Of a stretch of DNA of 64,000 nucleotides, positions 34,383-46,798 are shown in pieces. Below the pieces are notes generated by a model. That model saw nothing but the letters and a program-made list of their open reading frames with translations. It did not search any database and was not told where the DNA came from. This DNA comes from Annona cherimola (Eukaryota > Streptophyta > Magnoliopsida > Magnoliales > Annonaceae): the NCBI GenBank assembly GCA_030490835.1, contig CM059972.1:56835563-56899562 (forward strand). The letters run 5' to 3'. A program made the translations under genes and the position numbers. Position 1 is the first letter of the stretch. Each line of letters begins with the position of its first letter.

Positions 34383-35956
34383 TGTTGAAAACAATGTTTA
34401 AAACAAAAAAAAATTGACCAAAGCATGAGTTTTGATGATTAACAAATTCAAATTTGAGTATAAAGTGATTACTAATGATTATGTTGAATGTCTTAAGGAA
34501 TGAAATCAGCCAAGTCGATTCCCAAGTCGACTTGGACTTCGACTTAGGGTGAAGTCGATCCCAAAGTTGACTCCACCTTCGACCTCAAACGAAACCTGAT
34601 GGCCAGAGTTGAAATTGGAAGGAGAGCAGCAAAAATCGCAGGCCAAGTCGACTCCACTTGCGTCTTGGAAGCAAAGTCTCAGACGAAGTCGACTCCAGCA
34701 TCGACTTGGAGAGGCACAGTTCCTTCCAGAGTTGATTTTGGGACAAAACATTCCGAAGTCGCAGTAGAAGTCGACTCCGGTTTGCGACTTCGGCGAAGTC
34801 GCAGACGAAGTCTACCCCAAGATCGACTTGAGGTTTTCAAAGTTCAAGACACAAGTTCAAGCTCATTTTCAAGATGAAGACTAATACAAAACTAAGCAAG
34901 CAAGGTGCATACAAATTTTCAAGCTCTTCAAGATTCACAAGACGTGAAGACAATCCAGAATGAAAATAATTAAAGGAAAGAAACTAAGCAAGCTAGAGGA
35001 AAATCAAACAAGGATCAAACTGATTCGGCACAAGGACTGGTCAAGTCGCACCCCAAGTCGACTCCAAGATCGACTTGAGGTCAAGTCCGAAACCAAGTCG
35101 ACCCAGAACTCAGACTTGAAAACTGCAGAACTGCCGAAGTCGCACACGAAGTCGACTCCAGCATGCGACTTGGGCGAAGTCGCAGACGAAGTCAACTCCA
35201 CCTGCGACTTGGGAAAGTAACGTTCGAATTTTCGAACATTGGAACATTTATTGCGCGCCAACCACTTGTATAACGTTCAAAATCTTCCCTCCTCTATATA
35301 TAGACACTCAAGCAAACGTGAAAACACACAATACAGAGTCTAAAGAGAGAAAAGAAGTGCAAGCAAGAGCTCCTATTTGCTTTTCTCTAAACTTAAGTGA
35401 TCTATACACTTTCAAAGGAAGAACGAGCTTCAAAGTTGCAAGTAGCTTCAACGAAACACAACCGGTTGCTTCTACAGATTCTTCCTCAAGCTGAAACTTG
35501 CCTACACAACTCAGTAAAGTGTAGACCTTCCTTATTTTTCATATTATTGTTTGTTCTTGGTGCTTGGTTTGAGTTTGGTGTAACAAACCAAGACGTTGCA
35601 AGTAGAGTTGTGATTGGAGTGTAACTCATCATCTACTTGTGTCAATTGTATAAGCCCCCTAGAGCTAAAATCTAGAAGAGAGCGGAGACTCTAAGTGTAT
35701 TCGCAGAATACATAGTGGAACCCAAGTCACAACGGTGTGTGAGCTTGGAAGAGTGGAGTAGGGAAAGGTTGCCCGAACCACTATAAATCTTGTCTACTGT
35801 TTTACTTTATTGCTTTCATTATCTCATTGCTCTCTATTTGTTTCAATCAAGGGGATTAAGCTTTCAAGGGGTTAAATTTTTAATTTACCAAAGAATTTTA
35901 TAAGAACCCAATTCACCCCTCCCCTCTTGGGTTTTGCCATTAACTCGGGACCAACA
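34383..35956 (+). repeat. 5' LTR of element B
   Basis: A 1,574-bp LTR TGTTG...CCAACA. GTCGAC units in U3 lie at 34508-34830 and 35040-35216. The conserved promoter block is AACGTTCGAATTTTCGAAC...GCGCGCCAACC...TAACGTTCAAA (35219-35282), with the TATA box TATATATAG at 35295-35303. It is followed by primer site TGGTATCAGAGC (35959-35970). Confidence 0.94.
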
Positions 35957-35958
35957 AT

Positions 35959-35970
35959 TGGTATCAGAGC
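35959..35970 (+). other. Primer-binding site, initiator tRNA-Met (element B)
   Basis: TGGTATCAGAGC lies two bases after the 5' LTR and is identical to the site of element A. Confidence 0.92.
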
Positions 35971-36004
35971 AGGTCTTTGAGCTTACCAAAGAGATCTTAT
36001 TGAC

Positions 36005-37819
36005 ATGGGATCCCAATCTACTTCCGTTCCTGCATTTGCCGAAGGCCAATCATTTACTAGGCCACCATTGTTTGATGGGAACAATTTTGGATATTGGAAG
36101 CTACGAATGAAACAACTCATCATGGCTACCGATATGGATTCTTGGATTGCGATTCAAGATGGTGTGACCTTTCCCATTGATGAAAAAGCTTCTAAATGGA
36201 CCGATGAGGAAGTAAGAATCGTGAAGAGCAATGCCAAAGCTATGAATTCACTGTTTTGTGCTCTTACGACATCCGAATATGATAGAGTATCCTCTTGTTT
36301 AACTGCCAAAGAGATATGGGATACATTAACCTCCATCTATGAAGGAACTTCTCAAGTCCAAGGGACGAGAAGAAACATTTTGATTGGAGAATTGGAAAAT
36401 TCTAGGATGTTAGAAACAGAAAATATTTCTGAAATATTTGCTAGATTCTCAAAAGTTACTAATGCTTTGAAAGGTCTTGGAAAGCCTATATCTAAATCTG
36501 AACAGGTTATGAAGATTCTAAGGGCTCTACCGGAATCATGGACTCTAAAGATTACTGCGATAGAAGAAGTCAAGGACCTTAACACATTGAAGCTAGATGA
36601 CCTAATTAGCTCCTTGATGTCACATGAGCTAATTAAGAAAAGAAATGAAGATCATCACAAAGGAAAAAGAGCAATTGCCTTGAGAGCCGCACAAGACTCG
36701 GACGACACCTCATCTTCACAAAATGACGATGAAATTGCCCTACTCACAAAACGATTCAGAAAATTTGTGAGGAAAGGCAGAAATTTCAGAAATTTTAAAG
36801 AAAGAAACTCCAAAGAGAAAAAGAAATAAACAACAAAATGTTACCGATGCGGCGGTTCGGGACACATGCAAGCCCAATGTCCAACGCCGGAAGAAAACAA
36901 GGCAAAGGAACAAAGAAAAGATCGAGGCGACAACAAAAGATTTCAAAGAAACAAAGGAAGAGGCATGTACGTAAATGAAGAAGAATCTACAACGAATAGC
37001 TCCTCAAGTGAAGAATGCGAAGCAGATTGTGCAAGAATCTGTTGCATAGCAAACACCGACATATGCTTTGCAGCCACGGAAACCTTGGAGGATCAAGCCA
37101 CTTCAACGGACTGCACGAGTAGTCAAGAGGTAACCTCCAAACAGAAATCCTTTTCAAATTTCTCTACAAATGAATGCTTAAATGTGCTAAATTAGAGGAA
37201 CTTCAACAAGTTTATGATTCACTATATGAAGAAATAAAGAAATTAGGAAACAAGTTTACAATTAAGAAAAGACAATGTGATGCAGTAATAATTGTAAATG
37301 GTAAACTTGCTGAAAAATTAGACAAGTTAAAAGATGAAAAGAATACCTTAGAAAATGAGTTAAAAAAACTTAAAACGAGAATAAATCATTAAATGAATCT
37401 CTTGCCAAATTCTCTAATCCAGGAGAAAATGTGAAAATGTTCTTGAAAATGACAACCCAAACTTGCAAGAAAGGACTTGGGTACAATACACTTGAAAAAC
37501 AAAGACTAACGCTCCAAGAAATAATATCAAAATCATTTTTACTAAACCAAAGATAAATCGAACAGTTTGGACCAAAAGACCAACTAATGAACAAATTACC
37601 AAATGGCTCCCTATTCCTAGACTTCCGGGAGCTTGTAACTTTTGCAACAAGTTTGGACATAAGATCTATCAGTGTAAACTAAGAAAACTGCAAAACCTAG
37701 GTGCTAAATTGGTTTAGATGCCAAAAAATATTGGATTTATGGCTTCAAAAATGGATCAACTTAAACCTCAAAGGTTAACTAACCCAAACGGACCCATAAA
37801 ATGGGTACCAAAAGGATGA
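36005..37819 (+). pseudogene. gag: gag of element B, disrupted
   Basis: Homologous to A's Gag from the first Met: UBN2-type capsid region, basic linker, first CCHC knuckle (CYRCGGSGHMQAQC), charged coiled-coil region and a second knuckle (CNFCNKFGHKIYQC) near 37636. Breaks are a TAA at 36827-36829, frameshifts near 37170 and 37375, and a TAG in place of Trp near 37716. The frame ends after [12 protein letters not shown] at TGA 37817-37819. This shows where intact Gag of the family stops and that the C-terminus of A is frameshifted. Confidence 0.88.
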
Positions 37820-37841
37820 GCTCTACTCAACTTAATTTTTG

Positions 37842-40800
37842 CAGGTTTACCTTAAAGCTAAGGCCAATAATGTATGGTTTATGGATAGCGGTTGCTCAAG
37901 ACACATGACAGGAGAAAAAGGACTATTTCATAAGATCAACCCATGTAATGAAGGAACAGTAGCTTTCGAAAATAACGAGAAAGGTAAAATAAAAGGTAAA
38001 GGAAATGTCTATGGTATTTCAAATGCATGTATTGAAAATGTTCTATTTGTTGAAGGACTCAAACACAACCTAATGAGTATTAGTCAACTGTGTGATAAAG
38101 GATATAAAGTTGTATTTGAATCCTCTATATGTAATGTTATTGATGATGACCAGTGCATAATTTTTAGTGGCAAAAGACATGGAAATGTATATTTGGTTTG
38201 CCTTGATGACTTAGAAGGAAAATGTCTAATAGCCATAGAAAATGATCCATGGAAATGGCATGCAAGGCTTGGACATATAAATATGTCAAATATTAAAACC
38301 TTATGGAAAAAGAATTTGGTACAAGGCTTACCAAAGCTCAAATATGACAAAGATAAGATTTGTAAAGCCTGCCAACTATCTAAGCAACCGAAAATGCCAT
38401 TTTCTACCAAATAGGAAATCTCAACAACTAGACCACTTGAATTACTACATATGGATCTTTATGGGCCATCAGACATTTTAACTCTTGGTGGGAAAAAGTA
38501 TGTATATGTAATCATGGATGACTTTTCTAGATTTACTTGGATCATACTCTTAGCTAGCAAAGATGAAGCATTTTCAATGTTTGTCTGGTTTTCAAATTTG
38601 GTGCAAAATGAAAAATAAAGTTCAATTATTTCCATTAGGAGTGACCATGGTGGTGAATTTGAAAATAGCTGATTCATAGAATTTTGCAATGAAAAGGGAA
38701 TTCACCATACATTCTCTGCACCAAGAACTCCTCAACAAAATGGAGTTATTGAAAGGAAAAACTGGACAATACAAGAAATGGCTAGAACCATGCTAAATGA
38801 GAGTAAATTATCCAAGAAATTTTGGGGTGAAGCTGTAAGTACAGCTTGTCATGTACTGAACCGAGTTACCATTAGAGCTATATTGAAGAAGCCCCCATAT
38901 GAACTTTGGAAGGGCAGAAAACCAAACATATCATATTTCCATACTTTTGGATGTATTTGTTATGTGCTAAATAATGGAAAAACAAATTTGGGAAAATTAG
39001 ATGCCAAAAGCGATGAAGCTATTTTCTTGGATTATTCATCAAATAGCAAAGCATATAGAATTTTCAACAAAAGACATCAAACAATAGAAGAGTCAATACA
39101 TGTTGTCTTTGATGAATTTAACCAAACTCCGAGAGAGGAGGATGAATTAAGTGATGCAGATGAAACAAAAGGAAAAGAACAACCAAAGGAAATCGAGCTC
39201 AAGCCAGAAAACTCCATGGAGGAAGAGGTAAGTAAAGGTAATGATTCTTACAAACCTCCAACTGATTTAAAGTTCAAAAATGCCAATTGAACAAGTCATT
39301 GAAAATGTTTATGAAGGAGTGAAAACTAGAAGATCAAAGCAAAACATTTGTGGACAATATGCATTTGTGTCAAAAATCGAACCAACTACCACTGAACAAG
39401 CTCTCAATGATGAAAACTGGGTTATAGCAATGCAAGAAGAGCTAAACCAATTTGAAAGGAACAATGTATGACATTTAGTTCCTAGACCAAATGGTCATAC
39501 AATTATTGGTACCAAATGGGTGTTTAGGAACAAATTGGACGAAAGCGAACTTGTAATTAGAAACAAAGCTAGATTAGTAGCAAAAGGGTATTCCCAAGAA
39601 GAAGAAATTGACTTTGAAGAATCATATGCACTCGTGGCTAGATTAGAAGCCATACGCATATTACTAGCATTTGCTTCTCATATAAATTTCAAATTGTTCC
39701 AAATGGATGTAAAAAGCGCATTTTTGAATGGATATTTGAACGAAGAAGTATATGTTGAACAACCCCCATGATTTGAAGAAAAGGATCAATCAAAATATGT
39801 CTATAAATTGACCAAAGCGTTAAATGGACTAAAATAATCCCCAAGAGCTTGGTTTGAAAGGTTAAATAGATTTTTGATTGATCATGAGTTTCAAAGAGGG
39901 AAAGTAAATACTACTTTGTTCATTAAATATAAAAGTAAAAATATTTTAATTATACAAATTTATGTAGATGATATAATATTTGGAGCTACTGATGAAACTT
40001 TATGCCAAGAATTTTCTAAGATCATGCAGAACGAATTTGAAATGAGCATGATGGGAGAACTAAATTTCTTTCTTGGACTGCAAATCAAGCAACAAAAGGA
40101 AGGGATATTCTTAAATCAGTCCAAATATGTCAAAGAAATGCTCAAGAAATTTGGAATGCAAACTGCTAAAGGAGCAAATACTCCAATGAGTTCAACAATC
40201 AAGATCGACACGGACGAAAACGGTAAATGTATCAATCAAAAGCTTTATTGAAGCATGATAGGATAATTGTTATATTTAACTGCTTCTAGATCAGATATTT
40301 TGTTTAGTGTTTGTATGTGCTCTAGATTTCAATCATGTCCTAAAGAATCAGATCTATTGGCTGTAAAAAGAATTTTTAAATATTTGATAAATACTACTAA
40401 TCTTGGACTATGGTATCCAAAGGGGTCAACATTTGACTTAATCGACTATTCGGATGCGGATTTTGCTGGCTACAAAGTAGATAGAAAAAGTACTAGTGGA
40501 ACCTGTCAATTTCTTGGAAATATGTTGGTTTCATAGTACTCAAGGAAACAAACCAGTGTTGCCATATCTACTGCAGAAGCCGAATATATAGCTGCCGGAA
40601 GTTGTTGTGCCCAACTACTTTGGATGAAACAACAATTGAAAGATTATGACATTGATTATTACAATATTCCTATTAGATGTGATAACACAAGTGCTATATG
40701 TTTGACAAAGAATCATGTACTGCATTCAAGAACCAAGCATATAGATGTAAGACATCACTTTATTCGAGAACATGTTGAGAATCATGATATTTGTTTAGAA

Positions 40801-40905
40801 TATGTGAAAACTGAGAATCAAATTGCTGATATCTTTACTAAGCCATTAGCAAAGGAATCATTTCATAAAATTAGAAATGATATGGGGATGATAGAGTTAA
40901 ATTAA
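37842..40905 (+). pseudogene. pol: pol of element B, disrupted
   Basis: Protease ([13 protein letters not shown]), integrase (WHARLGHINMSN...CKACQ; DDE motifs in [18 protein letters not shown] and NGVIERK), RT (IYVDDIIFGA) and RNase H are all recognisable. There are about ten nonsense codons (for example 38412-38414, near 38617 and 38668, 39469-39471, 39769-39771, 40249-40251, 40534-40536) and a 4-base deletion near 39285 that shifts the frame. It starts directly after a pyrimidine-AG site (37835-37844) with no upstream ATG in frame. It cannot yield an active polyprotein. Confidence 0.9.
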
Positions 40906-41500
40906 GGAAAATTATACAGGAAAATCAAATCTGAAAAATCATAAGTCAAGTCGATTCCATGGGAGCCAAGTCGACTTCAGTGAAGTCGACTTGGGAAAGT
41001 GAAGTCGACTCCGCCTCTAAGGCGAAGTCTACTCTAGTGGGTCGAAGTCGACTCCGAGGGACCGAAGTCGACTTCGCCTAGGGCAAAGTCGACTCCGCGC
41101 GCGACCGTCCGGATTCCCCTTCTTCTCTTTCTCTCCTTCTTTTTCCTCTCTCCCTGCTTTTCCCGCGCCGATTCCCTGTCCAGCACCCATTTTCTCTCCG
41201 GCATTTTTCTCGCCTTCATCTCTCTCTTTCTTCTCCAGCGAATCTCCTTCTCCCTTTCTTCTTCTCCGGCGATTCTCCGGCCATTTCCAGCGTCTCCTTC
41301 TTTCCGGCATTTCCCGGCGACTGCCATTTTTCTCTTCTTCTTTCCCTCTGGCGATTTTCCTTCTATCTCTCTCTATTTTCCGGTACTTCCAGCAACTGCC
41401 TCACTGTCTTCGATTCTCTCGTCTTTCTTAAGATCCTCTCTCTCTGCTCTCCTTTTTCGGTCTCAAGCTTCTCTCTATGCCTCTCTAAATTCCTGAATCA
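40906..41500 (+). promoter_or_regulatory. Leader between pol and ORF3 (element B)
   Basis: Positions 40945-41104 hold seven or so AAGTCGAC / GTCGACTCCG motifs, including CGAAGTCGACTCCGAGGGAC, also present in A at 14619-14638. Positions 41110-41490 are pyrimidine-rich with CTCCGGCGATT words. Unlike in A, no frame is open from pol to ORF3: there is a stop 13 codons after the pol stop and another five codons before the ORF3 ATG. Confidence 0.6.
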
Positions 41501-43117
41501 ATGGCTCCAAAACCCAGACCTCCCAAGCTAGCCATCTCAAAACCATCCCTCAAACCTATTCCCAGACAATCTACATCTCAAACCGACGATGAAGTACCCA
41601 GGAGACAACGCACTTCTTCAAAGCGTGCCCGGGAAGAACCATCTACTTCCACTGGCCGCCGAGTGCGTTTTCAGACAGAAACACCGTCAACTACAGCTGG
41701 TCGTGAGGAACAAGCCCAAACCTCATAAAGTACTCAGTCGGGGGCAAGAAGAAGAGGCAATATTGCTGGAAAAGCCCAAGTACTAAAAATGCCGACAACG
41801 TATTTCAAAACCGAACTCCAGCACAGTCGGTTCTACAAGAACTTCTACGAACGGAAGGTATTTATCCCTAAGATCATTGATTTCAAGTTTCTCAAAGATT
41901 ATGGGTCGGATATAGAAGATCTTTTGGAATTTCAGGGTTGGACCAAGCTACTAAAGGAAGATGAAAGGGTTTATCCAGATCTAACCAGGATCTTCTATTA
42001 CCTATGGGATGAGGAATATTACAGCAGCTTCGTAAAAGGAGTTAGCATGTTCTTTGGAAGTAGAGTAACTCCAAGTTTGGAAGGAGCTATGATCAATATC
42101 GGACAGATACTTGAGTTACCACATGTAGATGAGCCGCTTCCTTCAAATCTTTCACTTGATCAGATATACAATCAGCTCACTTGGAGAAACAAATATCATC
42201 CCGAGATCAAGTTTTTACACTACATGGATCTGTCCCCAAGGCTGCGGGTTCTACGCCTACTAATAGCTCATTGCATCTATCCCAAAGGCGGAGGAAGAAA
42301 TCAGTTGAATCCTCAAGAAGCCGGGATTCTATGGAAGATTGTAAATCAGGTCAAAGTAAGCCTTCCTCATTTGTTCATAGAAGCACTCAACTGCAGAAAG
42401 GACAATCCAAGGGGAGTTTTACCATACGGCACCTGGATCACGAAGATATTCGAGCATTTCCAGGTGGATAATGAAGGTGAGCCCTTCGAAGTATTGAAAT
42501 CCACCAATGCAATCAATAAGGCATTGATCCAGAGAATGAAGATCAATGTAAATGAGCTTAGGGCGGAAGCAGAGGCTCGTGAAGAAGGACAAGCACATAC
42601 TGAGGGGGAGCAGCCTCCAGAGGCACCACCTGCTCCACCACAGGACATTCATGAGGAACCTGCCTCTCCTATGATGCATGGATCCTTCTCTCCACAGGGA
42701 TCAGCTATACCAGATCCGGCGCCTCAACCTTCATCCCAGGAGGCCAGTTTATAGACTATTCGAGATGAGATAGCTGCCCTACGAGAAGAAATGGGTCAAC
42801 AAGAGAATAGAATCACAAGTCTCGTCTCCAGGGTCCTCACAGCTATCATGGATGTGCATTCCCGACAAGATCGTATCGATCAGGAAATGCGTACCATTCG
42901 ATATCATCTCGAATTTGGGCGACACCGAAATCAGCCCATACCTGAACTTGATCCATTTGAATCCGGATCAGTTCATCGAGATCCAACTCCCGCACCTGTC
43001 TCTTCATTTTACTCATCAGCTCATGTTCGACCCATCAAACCCATTCAATCTTCATATCCCATTTCCAAATTTCAATTCACCAAATCCTTGGTAATTGAGC
43101 CGTTTTTGAAGGATTGA
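41501..43117 (+). pseudogene. ORF3 of element B, two nonsense codons
   Basis: One frame of 538 codons homologous to A's ORF3, broken only by TAA at 41726-41728 and TAG at 42752-42754, without frameshift. The basic NLS-like N-terminus (PRRQRTSSKRAREE), the conserved core (DLSPRLRVLRLLIAHCIYPKGG, RGVLPYGTWITKIF) and the C-terminal coiled coil are retained. The C-terminus is longer than A's by the block KSLVIEPFLKD. Similarity to A is very high on both sides of a block of about 38 residues (B residues about 177-215), where it nearly vanishes. Function as for A is unknown; no signal peptide or membrane span is visible. Confidence 0.85.
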
Positions 43118-43118
43118 C

Positions 43119-43131
43119 AAAAAGGGGGAGA
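43119..43131 (+). other. Polypurine tract 1 (element B)
   Basis: AAAAAGGGGGAGA lies two bases after the ORF3 stop, matching the tract at 16553 in A. Confidence 0.8.
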
Positions 43132-43384
43132 TAGGATAGAGTTTTTTGAGTACATAGCATAGGCTTTAGAACATTTTGGGTTGGGTAGCTTGTATTTAGG
43201 TTTTACTTTTGCTTTACATTGTAATCTGTATGAATCATGATACTATGAAACTTGTTTTATGTTCTAATATTCGTTTCATGCATGTTATACTTTGTTTGAA
43301 AGATATTGTGATGATTTGTTTTGGAAACTATATGAATGTGATTTTCTTAAAAGGTACAAACTCAAATTAGTTTTGTCAATCATC

Positions 43385-43397
43385 AAAAAGGGGGAGA
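43385..43397 (+). other. Polypurine tract 2 (element B)
   Basis: AAAAAGGGGGAGA lies one base before the 3' LTR and is the presumed plus-strand primer. Confidence 0.9.
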
Positions 43398-43398
43398 T

Positions 43399-44972
43399 TG
43401 TTGGAAACAATGTTTAAAACAAAACAAAATTGACCAAAGCATGAGTTTTGATGATTAACAAAGTCAAATTTGAGTATAAAGTGATTACTAATGATTATGT
43501 TGAATGTCTTAAGGAATGAAATCAGCCAAGTCGATTCCCAAGTCAACTTGGACTTCGACTTAGGGTGAAGTCGATCCCAAAGTCGACTCCACCTTCGACC
43601 TCAAATGAAACTTGATGGCCAGAGTTGAAATTGGAAGGAGAGCAGCTGAAGTCGCAGGCCAAGTCGACTCCACTTGCGACTTGGAAGCCAAGTCGTAGAC
43701 GAAGTCGACTCCAGCATCGACTTGGAGATGCACAGTTCCTTCCAGAGTTGATTTTGGGACAGAACATTCCGAAGTCGCAGTCGAAGTCGACTCCGGTTTG
43801 TGACTTGGGCGAAGTCGCAGACGAAGTCGACCCTAAGATCGACTTGAGGTTTTCAAAGTTCAAGACACAAGTTCAAGCTCATTTTCAAGATGAAGACTAA
43901 TACAAAACTAAGCAAGCAAGGTGCATACAAATTTTCAAGCTCTTCAAGATTCACAAGATGTGAAGACAATCCAGAATGAAAATAATTAAAGGAAAGAAAC
44001 TAATCAAGGTAGAGGAAAATCAAACAAGGATCAAACTGATTCAGCACAAGGACTGGTCAAGTCGCACCCCAAGTCGACTCCAAGATCGACTTGAGGTCAA
44101 GTTTGAAACCAAGTCGACCTAGAACTTAGACTTGGAAACTACAGAACTGCCGAAGTCGCACATGAAGTCGACTCCAGCATGCGACTTGGGCGAAGTCGCA
44201 GACGAAGTCGACTCCACTTGCGACTTGGGAAAGTAACGTTCAAATTTTCGAACGTTGGAACATTTATTGCGCGCCAACCACTTGTATAACGTTCAAAATC
44301 TTCCCTCCTCTATATATAGACACTCAAGCAAACGTGGAAACACACAATACAGAGTCTAAAGAGAGAAAAGAAGTGCAAGCAAGAGCTCCTATTGGCTTTT
44401 CTCTAAACTTGAGTGATCTATACACTTTCAAAGGAAGAACGAGCTTCAAAGTTGCAAGTAGCTTCAACGAAACACAACCGGTTGCTTCTACAGATTCTTC
44501 CTCAAGCTGAAACTTGCCTACACAACTCAGTGAAGTGTAGATCTTCCTTATTTTTCATATTATTGTTTGTTTTTGGTGCTTGGTTTGAGTTTGGTGTAAC
44601 AAACCAAGACGTTGTAAGTAGAGTTGTGATTGGAGTGTAACTCATCATCTACTTGTGTCAATTGTATAAGCCCCCAAGAGCTAGAATCTAGAAGAGAGCA
44701 TAGGCTCTGATTGTATTCGTAGAATACATAGTGGAACCCAAGTCACAACGGTGTGTGAGCTTGGAAGAGTGGAGTAGGGAAAGGTTGCCCGAACCACTAT
44801 AAATCTTGCCTACTGTTTTACTTTATTGCTTTCATTATCTCAGTGCTCTCTATTTGTTTCAATCAAGGAGATTAAGCTTTCAAGGGGTTAAGTTTTTAAT
44901 TTACCAAAGAATTTTATAAGAACCCAATTCACCCCTCCCCTTTTGGGTTTTGCTATTAACTCGGGACCAACA
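43399..44972 (+). repeat. 3' LTR of element B
   Basis: Exactly the length of the 5' LTR (1,574 bp). The U3 GTCGAC units are better preserved than in the 5' copy, and TATATATAG is at 44311-44319. It ends CCAACA, followed by duplication caaat. Confidence 0.94.
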
Positions 44973-45049
44973 CAAATGCAGTAGCTTTTGCAATTTTTTT
45001 CACACCTAATTCAGCTTTAATTTATGGGTATTTAATCACCCTAGCTAAT
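44973..45049 (-). mobile_element. Gypsy solo LTR G3, middle part
   Basis: A 77-bp piece of G3 between Sirevirus insertions B and C. It matches G1 around 6690-6775 ('gcaacttttgccattttttcc...taattaacta'). Confidence 0.75.
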
Positions 45050-46798
45050 TGTTGGAAACAATGTTCAAAATAAAACAAATTGACCAAGGATTGAGTTTTG
45101 ATGATTAACAAGAACTAATTTGAGTATATATATATGACTAATATGTTTGCCAAGTGTTTAAGGAAAGCAGAGAAGTCAAGTCGTTCTTCGAGTCGACTTG
45201 AACTTCGACTTGGGAGTGAAGTCGATAGTGAAGTCGACTCCACTAGCGACTTCAAACAAGCCAAAACTGGATAGAGTTGAAAATGGAATTCTGACGAGTG
45301 AAGTCGCAGGCCAAGTCGACTCCACATGCGACTTGGGTAGTCAAGTCGCAGACGAAGTCGACTCCAGCATCGACTTCAAATTGCACAAAAGTGTCCAGCG
45401 TTGAAATCTGGCTCCCGAAGATGACGAAGTCGCAGACGAAGTCGACTCCAGGTGCGACTTGGGCGAAGTCGCAGACCAGGTCGACTCCAACTTCGACTTG
45501 AGAAGTTTTGAAGTCTAAGCTGAAGTTTCAAAGCATATTCAAGATATCCATTTGAAGTTTCTCACATACAAATGAGATGTAAAGACTACTCTTAAAGAGA
45601 AACTTAAGTTTTGAAGATCAAAGCAAGAATCTAAGTACAAATTCAAATCAAGTCTATCAAGCTCAAAGCAAATCTTCAAGCTAGCTTCCAAATGGAGTAA
45701 TACCCAAGTCATGAAGACCAAGTGAGTCCAAAGCAAAGCAAGGAACATACATATATTGTGCAAGGACTCAAAGCTTTCAAATGGTTTGCAAGATTCAAGA
45801 CATTTCAAGAAGATCAAGGCGTTTTTGCAATAGACCAAGCCAAGTCGCAACCCAAGTCGACTTCAGGATCGACTTGAGTTAAAGTCTGAAAGCCAAGTCG
45901 ACCCAAGTCTCAGACTTGAGTTTCTGAAGAACCCAAGTCGCAGGCCAAGTCGACTCCATGTGCGACTTGGAAGCCAAGTCGCAGGCCAAGTCGACTTCAT
46001 CTTCGACTTGGAGTATAACGTTCAAATTTTTGAACGTTGGAGTTCATTTATTGCGCGCCAACCACTCCTACAACGTTCCAATCTTCCTCATTCTATAAAA
46101 AGACATTCAAATGAACGTGAGAAAAAACAATACTCACTACTCTAAGGATCATAGAGAGAAAAGAAGTGCAAGAAAGACTTTCAAATCCCTTTTCTCCATA
46201 TTTGAGTGTTTCAAAGGAAGAAAGAGCTTCAAACTGCAAGTTGCTTCAACGATCATCATCCCAGCTGTCTTTGATTTCTTTCTCGAGCTCAATCTGTCTA
46301 CACAAATCTGTAAAGTGTAGTTCTTGCTTATTTTTATTGTTTTGTTGTACTAAACTTGATTTAGCTTGGATAGCTAAGATCAAGTGTATGCAAGTAGGGA
46401 GTGATTGGAGTGAGACTCATCACCTACTTGTGCATTGAGTTGTTACGCCCCCTAGAGCTAGAATCTAGAAGAGAGCAAGTGGCTCTAGTTGTATATGCCC
46501 CCTAGAGCTTTGAATCTAGAAGAGAGCGGTGACTCTAAGTGTATTCAAGGAATACATAGTGGAACCCAAGTCACAACGGAGTGTGAGCTTGGAAGAGTGG
46601 AGTAGGGAAGGTTTGCCCGAACCACTATAAATCTTGTGTTCTGTTTTCTATTACTGCTTTATTTTAATTGCTCTCCATTAGCTTTCATAAGGGGATTAAT
46701 TTTTGAAAGGGGTTAAGTTTTTGATTTACCAAAGATTTTTTAAAAGAACCCAATTCACCCCTCCCCTCTTGGGTTTAGCCATCAACTCGGGACCAAGG
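45050..46798 (+). mobile_element. Sirevirus-type solo LTR C, right end truncated
   Basis: Begins TGTTGGAAACAATG and has GTCGAC units (45179-45500 and 45838-46013), the promoter block AACGTTCAAATTTTTGAACGTTGG...GCGCGCCAACC...CAACGTTCC and TATAAAAAG at 46094-46102. It ends GGGACCAA, lacking the terminal CA and the right copy of the expected duplication (ctaat at 45045-45049), so a few bases of LTR and host were deleted. A local tandem duplication of the 'cccctagagct...gaatctagaagagagc' block (about 46446-46535) explains its extra length (1,749 bp). No internal region remains. Confidence 0.88.

Larger units (their letters stand above)
34383..44972 (+). mobile_element. Full-length Ty1/copia Sirevirus-type retrotransposon B
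   Basis: A complete 10,590-bp element with perfect target duplication caaat (34378-34382 and 44973-44977), inside gypsy LTR G3. LTRs of 1,574 bp each (34383-35956, 43399-44972) differ by eye at about 50 sites (about 3%). Primer site 35959-35970, gag 36005-37819, pol 37842-40905, leader 40906-41500, ORF3 41501-43117, polypurine tracts at 43119-43131 and 43385-43397. The organisation is the same as A, but all three coding regions carry stops or frameshifts, so the copy is dead. Confidence 0.93.

Noticed and set aside
42367..42679. Minus-strand ORFs over ORF3 of element B
   Set aside because: They are shadows of the conserved sense-strand ORF3.
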